Shown here one piece after another: positions 31,330-44,237 of a stretch of DNA of 64,000 nt. The stretch is from Lyophyllum atratum. Taxonomy: Eukaryota; Basidiomycota; Agaricomycetes; Agaricales; Lyophyllaceae. How positions within the stretch are numbered: position 1 is the first letter of the stretch; each line of letters begins with the position of its first letter. The stretch lies in NCBI GenBank assembly GCA_014905825.1, contig JACGCN010000050.1, positions 62,001 through 126,000 of the forward strand. The letters run 5' to 3'. The translations under genes and the position numbers were made by a program. Under the pieces are notes generated by a model. The model was not told the origin of the DNA. It worked only from the letters and a program-made list of their open reading frames with translations, and did not search any database.

Positions 31330-34300
31330 CGTGACAGGGTTTGTATCTCACGCTTTCGATCATTTCTACACTGGACTCATTACGGTAAGGAGGCTGCATC
31401 AATTCCGCAAGCCCATGTGAGCCTACGACAAGATGTGAACTGAGATCTTCACACAAGACTTAGCGGAAGGAGGGTCTGCTGTTGGCGTTCATCTGCTAAT
31501 ACTCATCTCGGTCGCTACCACCTCCCCGATCCAGCGATACGATTCAAGATCGCTCACCGGCGGCTGCTGCCGGGCAAATCAGGGCCTGGTTAGGGCTGCC
31601 TCGAGGTAACGGGTAATCAGCTCACATGCTAGAGCGAATTCTGGGGTGGTCATCTTATGAGGGGTATCCAGGTAATATCATCCCTGCATTCGTTCAGCAT
31701 GTGTGCGGAACCTTTCACCCCATCTGCAGGCTTGGGATCGCATTCTCCGGTACAACCATCAGCGAGTTATTACTTTCTCGCCTACTCACGCTCTTGGGAA
31801 CGATTCAGTGAAACCCGACTGAATTGATCATCTGCGCAACGAAATGTTACATATCTTCGATGCGACCGACTAAGCAAAAACTCTATTTTATCCGGATGTT
31901 TTACACCTGCAGGCTTCCGCGCGTCTCGATGTGGACTCAAGCTGCAGGACATTTGCCTCACCGGACATTTGACCTCCAGGAATGGGTACGACAGTCCAAG
32001 CATGCGAGTTGCAAGCCCTGATGACTCGGAACACGCCGAATGGTATCCAAATCTTAACAAAATATGTACGGCGCTCCGTCATCATCTTGACAGCCATGTA
32101 TAGATGTAGATGGGTGAATCTAAAGTGAGTTCCAGTGGAAATTCGCCCTGCGAGGCTTTCATCTTACCTGACGGTTCATGCGCGCGCTCCACCACATAGG
32201 TCTGACATCATCAGCCAGGAGTTTTTGCCCTGAAACGCTCTCAGGCGCCACGACGTGACCATGGCGCGGAGTGTCCCCCATGTGTATGTCTGGAGGACAA
32301 CTTCTTCGACTTTAGATAGTGCGACGCTCAGGATAGTAATCGATTCCAAGAGACCGCATCTCGAAGCTAATCGGACGGGAGCAGCGACCCCGATATATGA
32401 AGACCCTGTACTGTGTTAAGGTTTGTCTAACCAATCCCAATGCATTCTTACGTTTTTATATCTAGGGACCCCTAAGAACCCACCAATGGTGGTTCTCGTC
32501 TTCCCAACACTCCACATATGAATGCCGTCTATGAGCCAGGTGAGGGTATCTTCATTATCGGAGTGGCGGAATCATCTTATCGGGTTATCTCTACAATCTT
32601 AGGGATCGCTATGCGCCATATGCTGACGTGTTAGAGCAGGAGAACAGAGCATGGTGTGTACTACACTGTGTAGGCGTCAATTTATTACCATCTCTTGGAC
32701 GTGGGACCTTTTCTTATTTCGGGCGACGACAATTAGATCCGTCCGCCTTGAACCGCGATCCATCAACTTCTCCTGCGATTTCTCAGGTGTGTACGGTATG
32801 TTTTAAAAACGTACGAGAGCCGTCATTCACTCATGGCTGAGCAGGTGTGATGTCCTGCAATTCAAGGGCACAGAAACCTCATAGACACGACGCCAGAGCT
32901 TCTCTGCGGCCTTCCGCAATGTCGTCATGGGACATTAAACGAGGGTCGCCCAACTTGATTGCCAGCATCATTCACAACCGGCAACAAACAAGGTTCGCGG
33001 AGCGCGCTACTATCCAAGTCAGACGACCTCCGTGACGTTCGCAGGATGCGTATGCCACATGGAATAGCGACACCTACGCGACACCCATCCCCTGTCTACA
33101 TCGAAGGAGGTGGGAAAGCTGGGAATTGCCGCGGACTTTTGGGAGGTGAGTCCACGATTCCTGTGGACGCGATTTCGGTGTTGTGCGCGACGGCTGCCAA
33201 CTGGATGGAGTCTGCGACGCGCCGGACTGGAAACGTCGAGAAGGCATAAGCTGGACGTAATCCCACCTGTCCTGATATGCCCGCGCACGCTCGAGATCGG
33301 GCGTTTTGAAAGTTTGTTCCTGTGGTATTGCTGTTGCGTTTGCTGCCCAGGGAAGAGGGGCACGCCCACGAGGCGCGGGGATGATAGTGGGCTTTACGGC
33401 AGTCAGTATGCGTCTACGGAGGAACGTAAGCAGTGCTGGTGTTACAGTACGTGCCGGACGTCGTCATAAGCCGTAAGCTATACAATGGTCCCGACTGTCC
33501 AAAAAGTAAAGATACGGCGAAGCCCAGTTGGCTTGATCCTGCAGGGTGACGCGTTAACGTAAGTACATGATAGATTTTGAGCGCGATGGGCTCACGCCGT
33601 TGAAAGAACTTGCTAGAACAAGTCAACCACTGGAGTTAACTTAAGCTCTTCTTTGGCCAACCCTTGACCACGAGCAAGCTCCTGATCGGCCATAAAGTAC
33701 AACTGAACTATATTTATCTTGGCAATCACGCAAAGCCTTGATCAGATCACCCGTTCCCAAGTGTCCTCGTAGGCCGAAAAGGAGTTACAGCAGTGGTGAA
33801 GCTTTTACATTGAACGGCGTATACGATCCCCTGGCCTTCTTCGGAAATCACCTTTTTCGCTCGTGGGACTCCCGTAGGTGAATTTGAAATTCCATGTAGT
33901 TGGGAAAGGATTCGCAGTTTCCTATCGCGTTGAAGAGACGGGCTGGGTGTATGCACAGCCTACTTACATCTCGGGCTCGAGTGGGGACTGTGTCATAGTA
34001 TTCATAGGACAAACCCCTTTGCTTTCGGACACATCACTGGTGCTAGTGGGCCGATGAACGGCATATCCGAGTTCTAGGCTCCGGGAATAGGATAATTGAC
34101 GTCAATGAGTTGGCGGGCATCCACAGCAAGGATCTTTGAAGCATGTAGATATAGAAGGCACGAAACGTCCTCGGATGTAGCCTGCGCGGTGAATTGGCGA
34201 GCGCTGGTATGGATCGTGCTGGGTTGTGTTTCGACTGTGCCGGTGTGACGATGCTTTCAGGTGTGTACTGCGTTTGGTTGTTCGCTTGTTTTCGGAGGCG

Positions 34301-34600
34301 CTGCCAATGGGTGGTGTTGTAGGATGCCTCATGGGCATCATCCTGAATGGGCCTCACTTCAATCGTGGAAGTGATAAAGTGGGTTAATATCACGGTATTT
34401 CATGCACTTACTAGATCAAGAACTTTATAACATTTCTCTAAAATCCCTGGACGATTATATACTTGCACGACCATCCGATATTCACAAATGAGAAGCCAAG
34501 CCAAGTGATTCCAGTGAACAGTAAGCGAAAAATAGAAGCATATCAAAGACCCAAAAATACCAAAGACGTGCCGCAACGCCCATCCCATCCCACCCCACCC
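31330..34600. other. Interval without recognised gene
   Basis: Only short frames in all phases. A plus-strand piece near 33090-33146 (VYIEGGGKAGNCRGLLG before gtgagtcc) is flanked by a donor, but I find no partner exons. No repeat shared with the rest of the window was seen. Confidence 0.3.
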
Positions 34601-35691
34601 TCACGGTACATACACCACCAAAAGAACATTGACAACAAGCTTCTCAAGCTTCCCCGGCGACACGAAGTAGACCCTCCCCTTCCCCGCCACTGGGCCCTGC
34701 CCCGGCCCATTCGCATCCGTGAAGATGGTGATATCCACCTCCCCCAGCGGAATCGCCCGGCTGTCCTCCACTCTCACATCCTGAGATCGCTACCTCCTTC
34801 TCGGCGTTCGTAGAGACATATGGTGCGCTGTTGAAAGGGCCCCGGACAGACTGAGACAGGACAGAGACGAGAGGCACGCTCAGGCCATTACCATTGATGA
34901 TGCCGAGGGGCATACGCCCTGGGAGCTGGTGCTTGAGTGTGCACCGGCAATGTCCTCGCTGACGAAATCAACGGTGCGGTCAGTGGGCCAGATGTACCCG
35001 CCCGCGGTCGAGTGCAGCTCCGGAGCACGCTTGTACAGCTTGATAGCGTGGAAGAGCGGAGTCCCCGACTCGAAGACTCGAAGCTGCGGGATGATGGGAT
35101 AGGTCTGCTTATGCACTTTGAAGAGAAATAGGTGGAATGTGATGTACGATGGCCCCGAATCATGGGGACTACTGCGTCTGCCAGCGCCTCCGCTAGGTTC
35201 ATGGAGTAGTCAAACTCGAAGGAGGACACAATCTTCCGCCCGCAGGAGAGATCGAGCACGGGCGCGAGACGGTCGAGGAACCCATCGCCGGGTCGGATGA
35301 GTGGTTCCGGGCCGCATGGGCCAAATGTTCTGGGGAACACGCCGTAGTTCACGAAGATGCGACACCCCATCATAATGGGCTCGACTTCATATTCAAAGTC
35401 AGGGAGGTAAGCTGTCCACTCGACGTCCCTCATCTTGCCACCCTGCCCGGGATACTTCTCCAGGTCACCCTCTATGTCGTGGATGATGAGGGCGCCGCCT
35501 TCGAAGCGCGAGGGTAGGCTGACGCTTATCGTGGCCGCGCGACCGTCCTTCCTCAGCAAGCATGGCTGGGGAGCGAGACAGGCGCCGGCATCCACAACCT
35601 TGAACTTGTCTCCCACTGTGGTGAGGTAGTGACCGGGTGGTAGATTTGAGAAGAGAGAATGGCGGACTGCGTCGATGATGTGGTTGGTTGG
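34601..35691 (-). pseudogene. Degenerate 2OG-Fe(II)-oxygenase-like gene
   Basis: A long exon from 35691 translates as NHIIDAVRHSLFSNLPPGHY, GDKFKVVDAG and SLPSRFEGGALIIHD, then WTAYLPDFEYEVEPIMMGCR. The spacing matches fungal Fe(II)/2-oxoglutarate dioxygenase-fold proteins ('LPS..GG' then 'W.A...D.EHEV....G.R'). The HxD pair expected before LPS reads QPC, and the His of the EHEV-type motif is Tyr, so metal binding is doubtful. The frame shifts near 35150 (before YITFHLFLFKVHKQTYPII) and again at 34780-34781, where one extra base separates STNAEKEVAIS from VEDSRAIPLGEVDITIFTD. The C-terminus ends at 34601. N-terminal exons above 35691 are unresolved. Confidence 0.55.
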
Positions 35692-36546
35692 CTAGGTCCG
35701 ACGTGGAATTGAGAGGAAGGCCGGATGGATAGAACAAGGATTGCTGTTCTGGGTATTCGGCGGACTCGACTATCGGATGGGGTTTGCATGTGCCGATGAG
35801 GACCTCGAAGGGTGGAGGCATGCGGTAGTTGACGTCGAGGGGAAGTCCAATGAATATGTGATGCCGCTCTGCTGTGCACATCAGCCTCGAAGCATGAAAT
35901 CGGTGGTGTGATCGCATACTTTTTTACGAAAGGAGAGTGTCATGCCAATTGAGATGAATCTACCGTAATACGCCCAGATACTGCGAAGGGACTCCCACTA
36001 GCTGCCAACAATTGTGAAACACAGAGACGGAAGCTGGCCCAGGGCTGTTCTCGTATCCCGATTCAGCAACATGGACCGACGGTGTACTGCAGAGCGCTAT
36101 CATCCAGATCATCGAGAACCATGTCAGTGTTACAAGCCATTAATCCCCCAGCGACTAAACCATCATGCTTCCAAACAGACTCGAAGAGCGAAAGCGTTCG
36201 ACAGATCAGGACGGCACTGACAACGCTCGTAAACAGCGAGTTCCTCACAGACTTGCGGACACAGGATGCACCGGCATCGATGCTGTTGATCGAGAGCTGA
36301 TGGAACGTCGAGAGTGCCGAGGTGGCAGGTGCACAGAGACCGCGAAAATCGCTGTAGCAATGCAGAGTCGGTTTTTCTATGGGACAAAAACAATACATCA
36401 CGACTTCTATAATTGTGGAAGAGGTCACTTACCAGGGAGGAGCTGTAGAAGGGCAGTGAATGCTGGGGTCGAGCAATTTCAAAGGAGCAGGTGAGGACTG
36501 GCACTGATTAATGCAAGATTAATGTCGCCACGGGTCAATGTTGACA
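35692..36546. other. Upstream of the oxygenase-like gene; no firm gene
   Basis: May hold its 5' exons. A minus-strand frame (36428-36063) contains LFESVWKHDGLVAGGLMAC, but its family is unclear and I could not join it to the downstream exon. Confidence 0.25.
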
Positions 36547-37618
36547 CCCAGTGAAAAGTCGGTCGGGCGGAATTGAGCTTATTCAAGCCAAACGGTAGTC
36601 AATCGAGCCAAATCTACCCAAAGCAATCATTTGTTCTGACCCATCCAATGGTTTGTGGTCAAGTTCAGCCATTGTCGTGAGTTCGAGATGACTTCGTCAA
36701 ATGGACATGTGAAATCCGTCCAGCTCAGACGTTTTATCGTCATGGTCATCTCAATTTGAGCTCAATGGAATATCTCCTCAAAGCCGTTGTTTGCTTCTGT
36801 TTCAGAGCGTAACTTGGCGCGAATTCATACATAAGTCTGGCGCAGGCGGCCAAACGACTTCTCCATTCTTTCCCCCCAACCACCGTGTTCTCGGGACCCC
36901 GTCGCTCCAAACTCTCCACTCCGACTGTCCGCCGCTGCCCGCATGTAGTCGCCATCAGCATCGCTCTCACCTTACGTAGCTCCTCCCCGCCTGATCGCGA
37001 TCAAGCAGCAACCGCACGCCCATCAAAATTCGGTAGCATTCGCGAACCACGAAGGCATTTTGGTGTGTGCATAACGCCGATCCCATCGGTCACACTCTGA
37101 CTGAGAAGCAACAGTAGGACTTCAAGCCAAGCATTTAGGGTGTTCAAGCCGCCGTATTCGTCGTACGTCGATGTTTTGCTTTGCTTTCGTGCCATCTAAT
37201 CATGTTTTGTTGATAAGGGTACATAATAAGTGGTACATATTCAGACAGGCTAGCGCGATCGCGATAATTGGCGGGTAGCGGACTTATTGGGTGACGGACG
37301 GCGGATGCGCTGAGGGTCCGTCCGTATGTATGCGTATTTTAGTTGTATACTCCTGCCCATGTATTTATCAGAGTCAATATATTTTGATTGAACAAAATTG
37401 AACGAAATTGTAATTGAATCGAATTGGAAGATATCGAGCAAGAATGAAGCGATGTGGAGAGACCTATATAGCTTGAAGCTGCTCAATATGGCTGGATAGA
37501 TGGCTATAATACTGAGCCGTCCGGAGTTGAAACGAGCTATTTCAGACAGTTAACGGCAGGGCCCGTTTCGCCCGTTTGCGCTCAATTCGGCCCGACCGAC
37601 TTTTCACTGGGGTTGACA
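36540..37618. mobile_element. Non-autonomous DNA transposon with terminal inverted repeats
   Basis: Two 32-bp inverted ends (36547-36578 and 37580-37611), starting cccagtgaaaagtcggtcgg, differ at one position. They are flanked by the 7-bp direct repeat gttgaca (36540-36546 and 37612-37618). The element is 1065 bp with no credible transposase. Superfamily not assigned; the 7-bp duplication would fit hAT- or P-like elements better than Tc1/mariner. Confidence 0.8.
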
Positions 37619-38797
37619 GACCAAATTTCACAGGCGGCAATACATATAAGGGGATTCGCGACGAGGTGAAAAAATTCGTAAACGATCTTCGTTTCGAGAA
37701 TTCGACGACTGGCGGGGGCAATATTGCGCAAGTGACAGCGACAACACGGTTGGTAGTACTAGTAGAGTCTATCGTGTTACTACGACGTGTATTCATGAAT
37801 GGTTATGGTAGACCATGAGTCATTGGGAACACGTAATGCCATCACGCCATCACTTTTTATTGCTCTGATTCCCACGCGCAAGGCAGGTTGATATATCCTC
37901 GTTCTATAAATAGAACTCGGAACCGAAATGATCCAAGTAGGGCGGCCTGAACAGGCCTGAACCAAGAACGGTCTCGCGATGGAAAGAGTGAGATCATGAT
38001 CATAGCGTCGACTTTGGACTGATCTGAGTGTCGTCCTCCACCCCTTCGACTCATCTCTGATCTTAGTAACTTCGTCTTGATCGCCTTAAGCTTGGTATTC
38101 CCATGAATGGAGGTACGTATGTATGGCGACACCCGGCCATTGCGTACACACGGAGACAGACCTGGACCTGTCTGGCCTCAACAAAATCTGAGTCCAACAC
38201 CGTGACTCTCGTGCCGCCGCAGTCAATGCACGCCGGATCCGATACAGTGTACCCCGGCGATGCACTCGAAGAGGTGTCCATCATCTTAACACCTAATTGT
38301 GCGAAATTCGAGGGGCTAGGCTGCCCAGATGGGTTCCTCCGAGTCCTTGACTTGTAACTTGTGATTACATAGGCCAGTGCGTTCTAGAATCGGAAAGCCG
38401 CAGCAGGGAAGCAATTCCAACAAAGAAAAGAAGGGCTCTGCGCGTGTGGCCCCTTCAAAGTGTTATCGTTATCGACTCATGTATGGCCTGCAATGCCACG
38501 GTCAATACATTCGAATGGCTTGCTATTCGTTGAGCATCGAGACCACAGCTTATCGCCCCAAGCGAAGCCTAGTCAAACCGCAGCCCTGCGACGACAGCAC
38601 CGTAACAATCGCCCAAAAGCTCGTGTAGAGCACCGAGTGAGGGAAGGAGTAAGAACCACCTATCAATCGGGAAGTCATCGCAACTGATACGCAAAGCACC
38701 CATGCCGCGGCATCAAAAACAGGATTCATGAATTCAGCCGCCGGATCACCCACCCTCCCAGTGTATTGTATCCTGAAAGAACGTGGGGGGATTACTC
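37619..38797. other. Intergenic, no gene seen
   Basis: Short unsupported frames only. The right part is the 3' flank of the NYN-domain gene. Confidence 0.35.
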
Positions 38798-41775
38798 CTA
38801 GAATCCCCCCTTGACCAGACTCGCCGCAAACTGCTCCATCCCAATGATTTGAAACATCCCATTCCGTGCCCACTCGCTTCCAATGCCGAATTCTCTCCTC
38901 CACGCTCGACCTATGGATAAGAGTTTAGAGAGTGGTTTAGATGGGAGGGTGGGATGTGTGGCTCACTGAGACCGTCTTCCCAGGCGTACAACTCGACCCT
39001 CCAGCCTCGTTTCAGTGCTGTGCGGACGGGGCCTGTGGGATGGGACGGGGAATGTGTGGTCAGTACATTTCTCGGGAAGATAAGAACAGGCGACAAAAGG
39101 GACGATCCAAGCAGAACGCCGGGATAGAAACAAAAGCGAGCGACCCACCTAAGAACCCATCCTCACTAAACTGCCCCACATTCCATCCCCAGTGGCAAGC
39201 ACAATCGTCGCCCCCTCCGGCACCTCATCCGTCGCAGCCAGCGCCTGGTGCAACTTCAGCTGCAGCAGCTCGTCCACCCCCTGCTCGCGGTACCTGATCC
39301 TCGGTGTCTTGCCTTGCTCTCGCTGTTGAGATTGGGGTTGTGGTTGGGGTTGGGGTGGCGGCGGCGGCGGTGGTTGTGGCGGCGGCGTGAAATGCTGCCC
39401 GAGCACACTAGACGCCGGGGCGGAAGAAATGACAGGTGGCGTCACGGGGTTGACGTCGAGCTGCTGGGGCTGGGGAACCGCAAAAGAAGACGGAGCACCA
39501 CCCCCGCCCCCGCCCGCGCTATCCGCACTAGTACTCCCCGAAACACGCCTCGCATGCCCCTGCCCCTGCCCCCTCCCCTTCCTCGGGCTCCGACTCCAAC
39601 TCGCATTCCTCCCATGGCCCTGGTTCTTCTCCCGTCGGTCCATGCCGTCGCCTACGGGGTTCAATGCATTATGAGTGTAAGTGAAGGAAGACGGGGGAAG
39701 GGGGAACGCACCCAAATCCGGAACCCTCAAATACACCCTCACCTCATACCCCAACCTCTCCATCCCCTCCATCGGCTGATACAAAGGGCTCGAGGTCACC
39801 ACCACCCTCCCTACACACACCCAACACACACTCGTCAGCACCCTCTCTCTCTCAAAAAAAAAAAGAAAGAGCAAAAAAAAGAAAGAAGAGCAAAAAGAAA
39901 AAACCCAAAAAAAGGGAAAGGGAAAGGGAAGGGAAGGGAAGGGAAGGGAAGGAAACGCACGGGTGATGGGCCGCCCGCGCTCGAGAATGAGGGAGAGGGC
40001 TGTATGCGATAGGTGCCGCGCGGGGCGCTTGGTTTGGTGCTTCGGCTGCTCCACCACCTCCTCCCCCTCCTCAGCGTCCCGGTCCTCGTCGAGAAACTTC
40101 TCCTCCTCCTCCTCGGTGGGTGTCTGCGTCTCCGCACCCCATGCCCCGCCAAGGGAGGCACCCCGCGCGCTCCCGATTAACAAGATGTCGTCCGAGGACG
40201 TAGATACAGAGATAGGAATAGGAATAGATACGGAGTCTGATACATTAGATGCAGATACAGCTGCAGATACAGATCCATGCCCGGCCTTGCGTTTTGCTCG
40301 CGCGGGGCTGGTGGTGGTACTACTCTCCTGCCGGCCCGCAGTAGGAGAAACGGGGGTGTCGGATAGGGACCGCGCAGCCGTCGCAAACGACGGGAGCGGA
40401 ATCGGGGTCGTCGGCGTCATAGTCTTAGCGTGGTGCGTAAGAATCTTGATAGGACGCAAATTAGGTCTGGGAGGCGGATGGCGTTTAAGATACGTCAACA
40501 GCCCAAAAAGGATATTAGAGCTATACGTCCAATCCTTACATTAGATCACGAGAACGAAAAGAGAAAGGAGGGAGGGGGAAACGCAACTGGTCGATAAATA
40601 CATGTATAGGCGGGTCGCCTGCTCTTGGCGCCCTGCCGCGTGGGTCCAGAGAGTCCATCTCGGGGTCCAAATCCTGCGCCCCGCCAGTTGCGGCGAGCAA
40701 CTTCTTCTCGACGCCTGCGAGACGGGTGCGCTCGGTGGGGCATACTTGGGCGAGGTAGCGGGCGAGGGTGACGAGCGTGTGCGTGGCGGTAGGAGGGGCA
40801 AGGAGGGAGCGGAGGGAGGGGGTGGAGCGGGAGTGGGATAGGATTGGTTTGGGTTTGGATCGGGAGCGGGAGCGCCGGCGTGGGGACTTGGGGGTGGTAA
40901 AGTCGGAGGAGATGGCGGCGCGCGGGGACAGAGGCGTCGACTTGGATATGGGCACGAGGCGGGGGTGGTATGGCTCATCGTGCTCGTCCTCTTCGTCGTC
41001 TTCCTCCTCCTGGTATAGTACATGGGGCTCGGTGTCCGAGGTCTTAAATAATCGGGCCTTGGGGGGCCTGCGTCGGCGTCGTTTGCGACGGGGTTCTATT
41101 CCACTCGGCGTGTGTGAGTAAAAGTGCAAATGAATGAAGAGGGGTTCCAAAAAAAGAATAAATACCTATGACGTGCTTCCATGCATCAGGACTACTGGCC
41201 GTCTTCGCATCCAGCCGTGCCCTTTCCGCCGCGAGGAAACTCAGCGCCTCGTCCAGGTACCCCAGGGACGGCTGGAACTCCAGCTCCATCTCCAGCTCGA
41301 GTTCGCGCGCGGGGGAGTCGAACAGGGAGGGCTGTGTTTGTAGTGGGGAGAGCGACAAGTAGCTGTCGGGTGGTAATGATAATGAGGAGGCGCTGTCGTC
41401 GAGGACAGTCTCAATGGTGACAGAGCGTGCGCCCTCCGTCTCCGTGTCATTGTCATTGTCGTGGTCGGTGCTCTCGGACGCGAGGTACTCCTGCACATGG
41501 TTCCACACCGTCGAGCGGCGCCCCGAGCCGTCGGTGCCCGTGCCCGTGTCCTGGCCTAGAGAGGATCCGGATGCGGTGGTGCCAGAGTCGTGGTAGGGCG
41601 GGACGATGCGGGGCGGCGGCTGGAGGTAGATCCATTCGCGGAGGACGGTGTTGAACGCGCCGAGGTCGGGGAGGTCGTCGGAGGTGTAGTGGGAGTCGGA
41701 GGCGGCTGAGGTGAAGGAGAAGGGGCTGATGGGGGCTCGGGGCGATGCGCTGGTGGAGGTTGTTGATGCGGGCAT
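38798..41775 (-). CDS. NYN-domain RNase-like protein (limkain/MARF1 type), one base missing
   Basis: Seven exons: 41775-41166, 41095-40588, 40520-39961, 39810-39712, 39651-39149, 39032-38967 and 38910-38798. Their phases agree throughout if one base is added near 39181-39184, giving 819 residues. Exon 1 is Ser/Thr-rich and acidic. Exon 2 starts with a basic nuclear-signal-like run (EPRRKRRRRRPPK). The NYN domain spans VFIDHSNILFGLLTYLKRH, RVVVTSSPLYQPMEG, LGYEVRVYLRVP, VDELLQLKLHQAL and IVLATGDG. The tail is WRVELYAWEDGLS and RAWRREFGIGSEW. The conserved acidic residues of the PIN-like nuclease fold are present. A large disordered insert lies between the first and later parts. As sequenced, the frame breaks inside the GDG-N motif and stops early at about 39150. 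Confidence 0.82.
39811..39960. repeat. Simple-sequence tract in an NYN-gene intron
   Basis: Poly-A and repeated gggaa / gggaaa units (plus strand 39850-39955) fill the intron between exons 3 and 4. Confidence 0.8.
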
Positions 41776-42074
41776 ACAGTGATAGGAATAGAGTACAGAT
41801 AATGTAGAAGGAAGGAAGGGGAGATGTAAGGTGTGGACCTGCCTGGAGCCTCGAGGCGTGGTGGCCGTGTGATTAGAAGAGGAGATTTTGGTGATCATTA
41901 TGACTCATGATCACTAAATATTTCCATACTTGACTCCGTCTTATGACTTGCATATTCAAGCCACTCCCAACGCTTCCTGCTGGCCTGAGTACTCAAAGAG
42001 CAAAACCAATATTCCTCCAACAGTAAAGGACCGCAGTACTACGAAGGCACTGTCACTGATGCACCCACCCCCAT

Positions 42075-43912
42075 TCCCTTCAGGCCACCGGACGCTGAAC
42101 CTGCGCTCCCTGGGCGTAACCCCCCTTACTCTGCCCGGAACAATCGAACGACACCCTACCCTTGCTGCTTCCATGCCGGGCTTACTTGACGGCAACATCC
42201 CCGTATACTTCCTAGCAAAATGGAAAGGGCCAGCGACTTGCGCGGAACAGATTCAGCGCCCTGCCTGGGAGGGAGGTTGGCGGTAGACCTCATCTTCCAA
42301 TTGTGGGGCAAAATAGCTTGATACTCACTTGAGGTTTAGGTACTCATACGACGTGACCTTGGAGGATCTGGTGTCGCACGCGTTTGTCACGGTCTTAAGG
42401 CGACGTGGAGATGGTACGGGTCAGAAACTATGGGCGGGGAATGGTAGCCAAAGAAGTCGCGATCCTCGGGTTCCTCGAGATGGAATGCACGGGTACAAGA
42501 GATCATTGCGCCGGGCGGTCTTAGGTTGCGACACCCATTCTATATATCGGCATCAGGTCTCTCTACTCATCCTTCAATTGGAAAATCGCTTGTGTACGGC
42601 CTTTGGAACCGAACTTGGCTATGGATTAAAAACTGTGGCAAGACCCACAAAGTTCGGCACCACACACGCGTTCTAACCAAAACCGGACAGCAAACAGTTC
42701 ATCTCTGGCTTCGTCCACGCTCTGGCCGACTCGAAATACCCCACACCTCATTCACTCGCATCTCAGAACGCGGAGCTGACGAGAAGGCATCCTTCATAAT
42801 TAAGGATCCGCTCCGAGCTCGGGGAGATGTGTAATACCTGCTACCCAAGTGGGCGACTCGGGATTATTGTGTAGCGCCGAGGCTGTATACGGTTTTCAGT
42901 CCTCGACACCCACCGACGTCATGCTGCGGTTCTACCTCCACCTCGAAGACAGCGGCCTGGCTTCATCGAAAAAGTACCCATGTTCCATAGTCGAAGGATG
43001 CTGCAGGAGGATTGTGGATACTCGAAGTAGCAAGTTGAAAGGTACGTATTTTTAGTTTCGTTCGACGCGGGACGTCTATCTGATCAAGATGCAAGAAACA
43101 GCGCTCGGACTCGACCAGTTAAGTAGACTCCAACATGTACTACGAAGTCAAGAGGGAGTGGGAGGCCATTTCTCAATTCACCCTCGAGGGCCAGGGATCG
43201 AGCCACGTCTATGTAGGTTCCGCTGCTGGGTACGGACCTGGGCACTACGTTCGTACAATGCAACCATCCGACCCTCAGGCTCAGCCCGGCCCTGGCATGG
43301 ATACCGGTAGTTTTACTTACTGTATATCACCAAGACCCGTCCCGGGCCCTTCTCCTTCAGCCACTCCGTCTATCCATGATTGTCAGGATTATCAAGGTAA
43401 ACAGCGTCCAGTGCGGGGCGAGCGTGGTCTTTATGAACTGCGAAGGATGTACATGTGGTGGATGCGTCGGCGTGAAGGAGGGGAAGGAGGGCTTAGGAGG
43501 AAATTTTAGGACGATGGGGTAAAGCTTGAGGAGTTGACGTGATTAGATTGGGAGGGGCGAGGTATGTTCGCTCGTCGGTCGGATTTTTGTTTCTGAGAGA
43601 CGGATAGCGCACGCCGGGTGGATTTATGTAAACGTATCGGGATATGTAGTCGATGTACGGATTGTAATTTCAATGCTCTCCTTCCAAATACAAGTCGTCT
43701 CTAAACCTGTTCCACAATGGAATTTTGGATATTGAACTCGCAGCCCTGAATAGCGCTTCAAGGTGTGGCCATCCTCCTTGAAATGATCGACCACGCTGAG
43801 ACCGTCCCCGTCACCACGACGCGTCCAAGCCCAACACATCACATGACCATTGATCTTGAACACCACCACCCCACCCGCGACGCGCGTCGACGCCGTCGTG
43901 TCGACTGGAAGC
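42075..43912 (+). repeat. R repeat, copy R1, ending in a NUP37 exon-1 fragment
   Basis: Matches R2 (44850-46556) along its length, with many differences. Its 3' end holds the first codons of NUP37 exon 1 (EHHHPTR near 43855-43880), but the NUP37 start ATG reads ATT. At about 43900 the sequence switches directly into the 3' flank of S6. No conserved open frame. The segment 41776-42075 before it shows no gene. Confidence 0.6.
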
Positions 43913-43913
43913 T

Positions 43914-44237
43914 TCATGCATATTTATACCATCTGGGCTCCAAGTCCGTGTTCAAGACTTCCTTGAACTTATCCAGGTTTCTTCGCGCTGGCATCGGAAA
44001 ACGGTCCATGGGATCATTGGAGGCGACGGCAAGGCATCTCCGAAGTTTGCCGTTGACCCTCACACCAACCAGCCTCCCATGTCCAAAGAGTCCTCCGCGA
44101 ACGAAGAGGTGGGTCGCTGCCTCGACGATGGTATTATGCTTGGCGTTTTTAGATTCGTCTGTTCCGAGCTTCATCCCCATGCCGTAATCCAACATCTGTT
44201 CGTCGCTAACGATGTAACCCAGCATTTTCACGGACAT
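43914..44237 (-). CDS. S-family small protein, copy S6
   Basis: 107 codons of the second S subgroup, starting MSVKMLGYIVSDEQMLDYGM and ending EPRWYKYA. The 5'-UTR intron and a TATA (plus strand near 44427, read as ctatataaac) lie upstream at the higher coordinates. The gene is intact although a recombination junction lies only a few bases beyond its stop codon. Confidence 0.77.
   Translation of the reverse strand: MSVKMLGYIVSDEQMLDYGMGMKLGTDESKNAKHNTIVEAATHLFVRGGLFGHGRLVGVRVNGKLRRCLAVASNDPMDRFPMPARRNLDKFKEVLNTDLEPRWYKYA

Noticed and set aside
39248..40012. A 254-codon plus-strand frame opposite the NYN gene
   Set aside because: It arises from low-complexity sequence opposite well-defined exons and a purine-rich intron.
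42526..42834. A 102-codon frame in R1
   Set aside because: The matching frames in R2 and R0 are shifted and interrupted.
43765..44187. A 140-codon plus-strand frame across the NUP37-S6 junction
   Set aside because: It is a chimera of NUP37 exon 1 and the antisense of S6, with no sign of selection.
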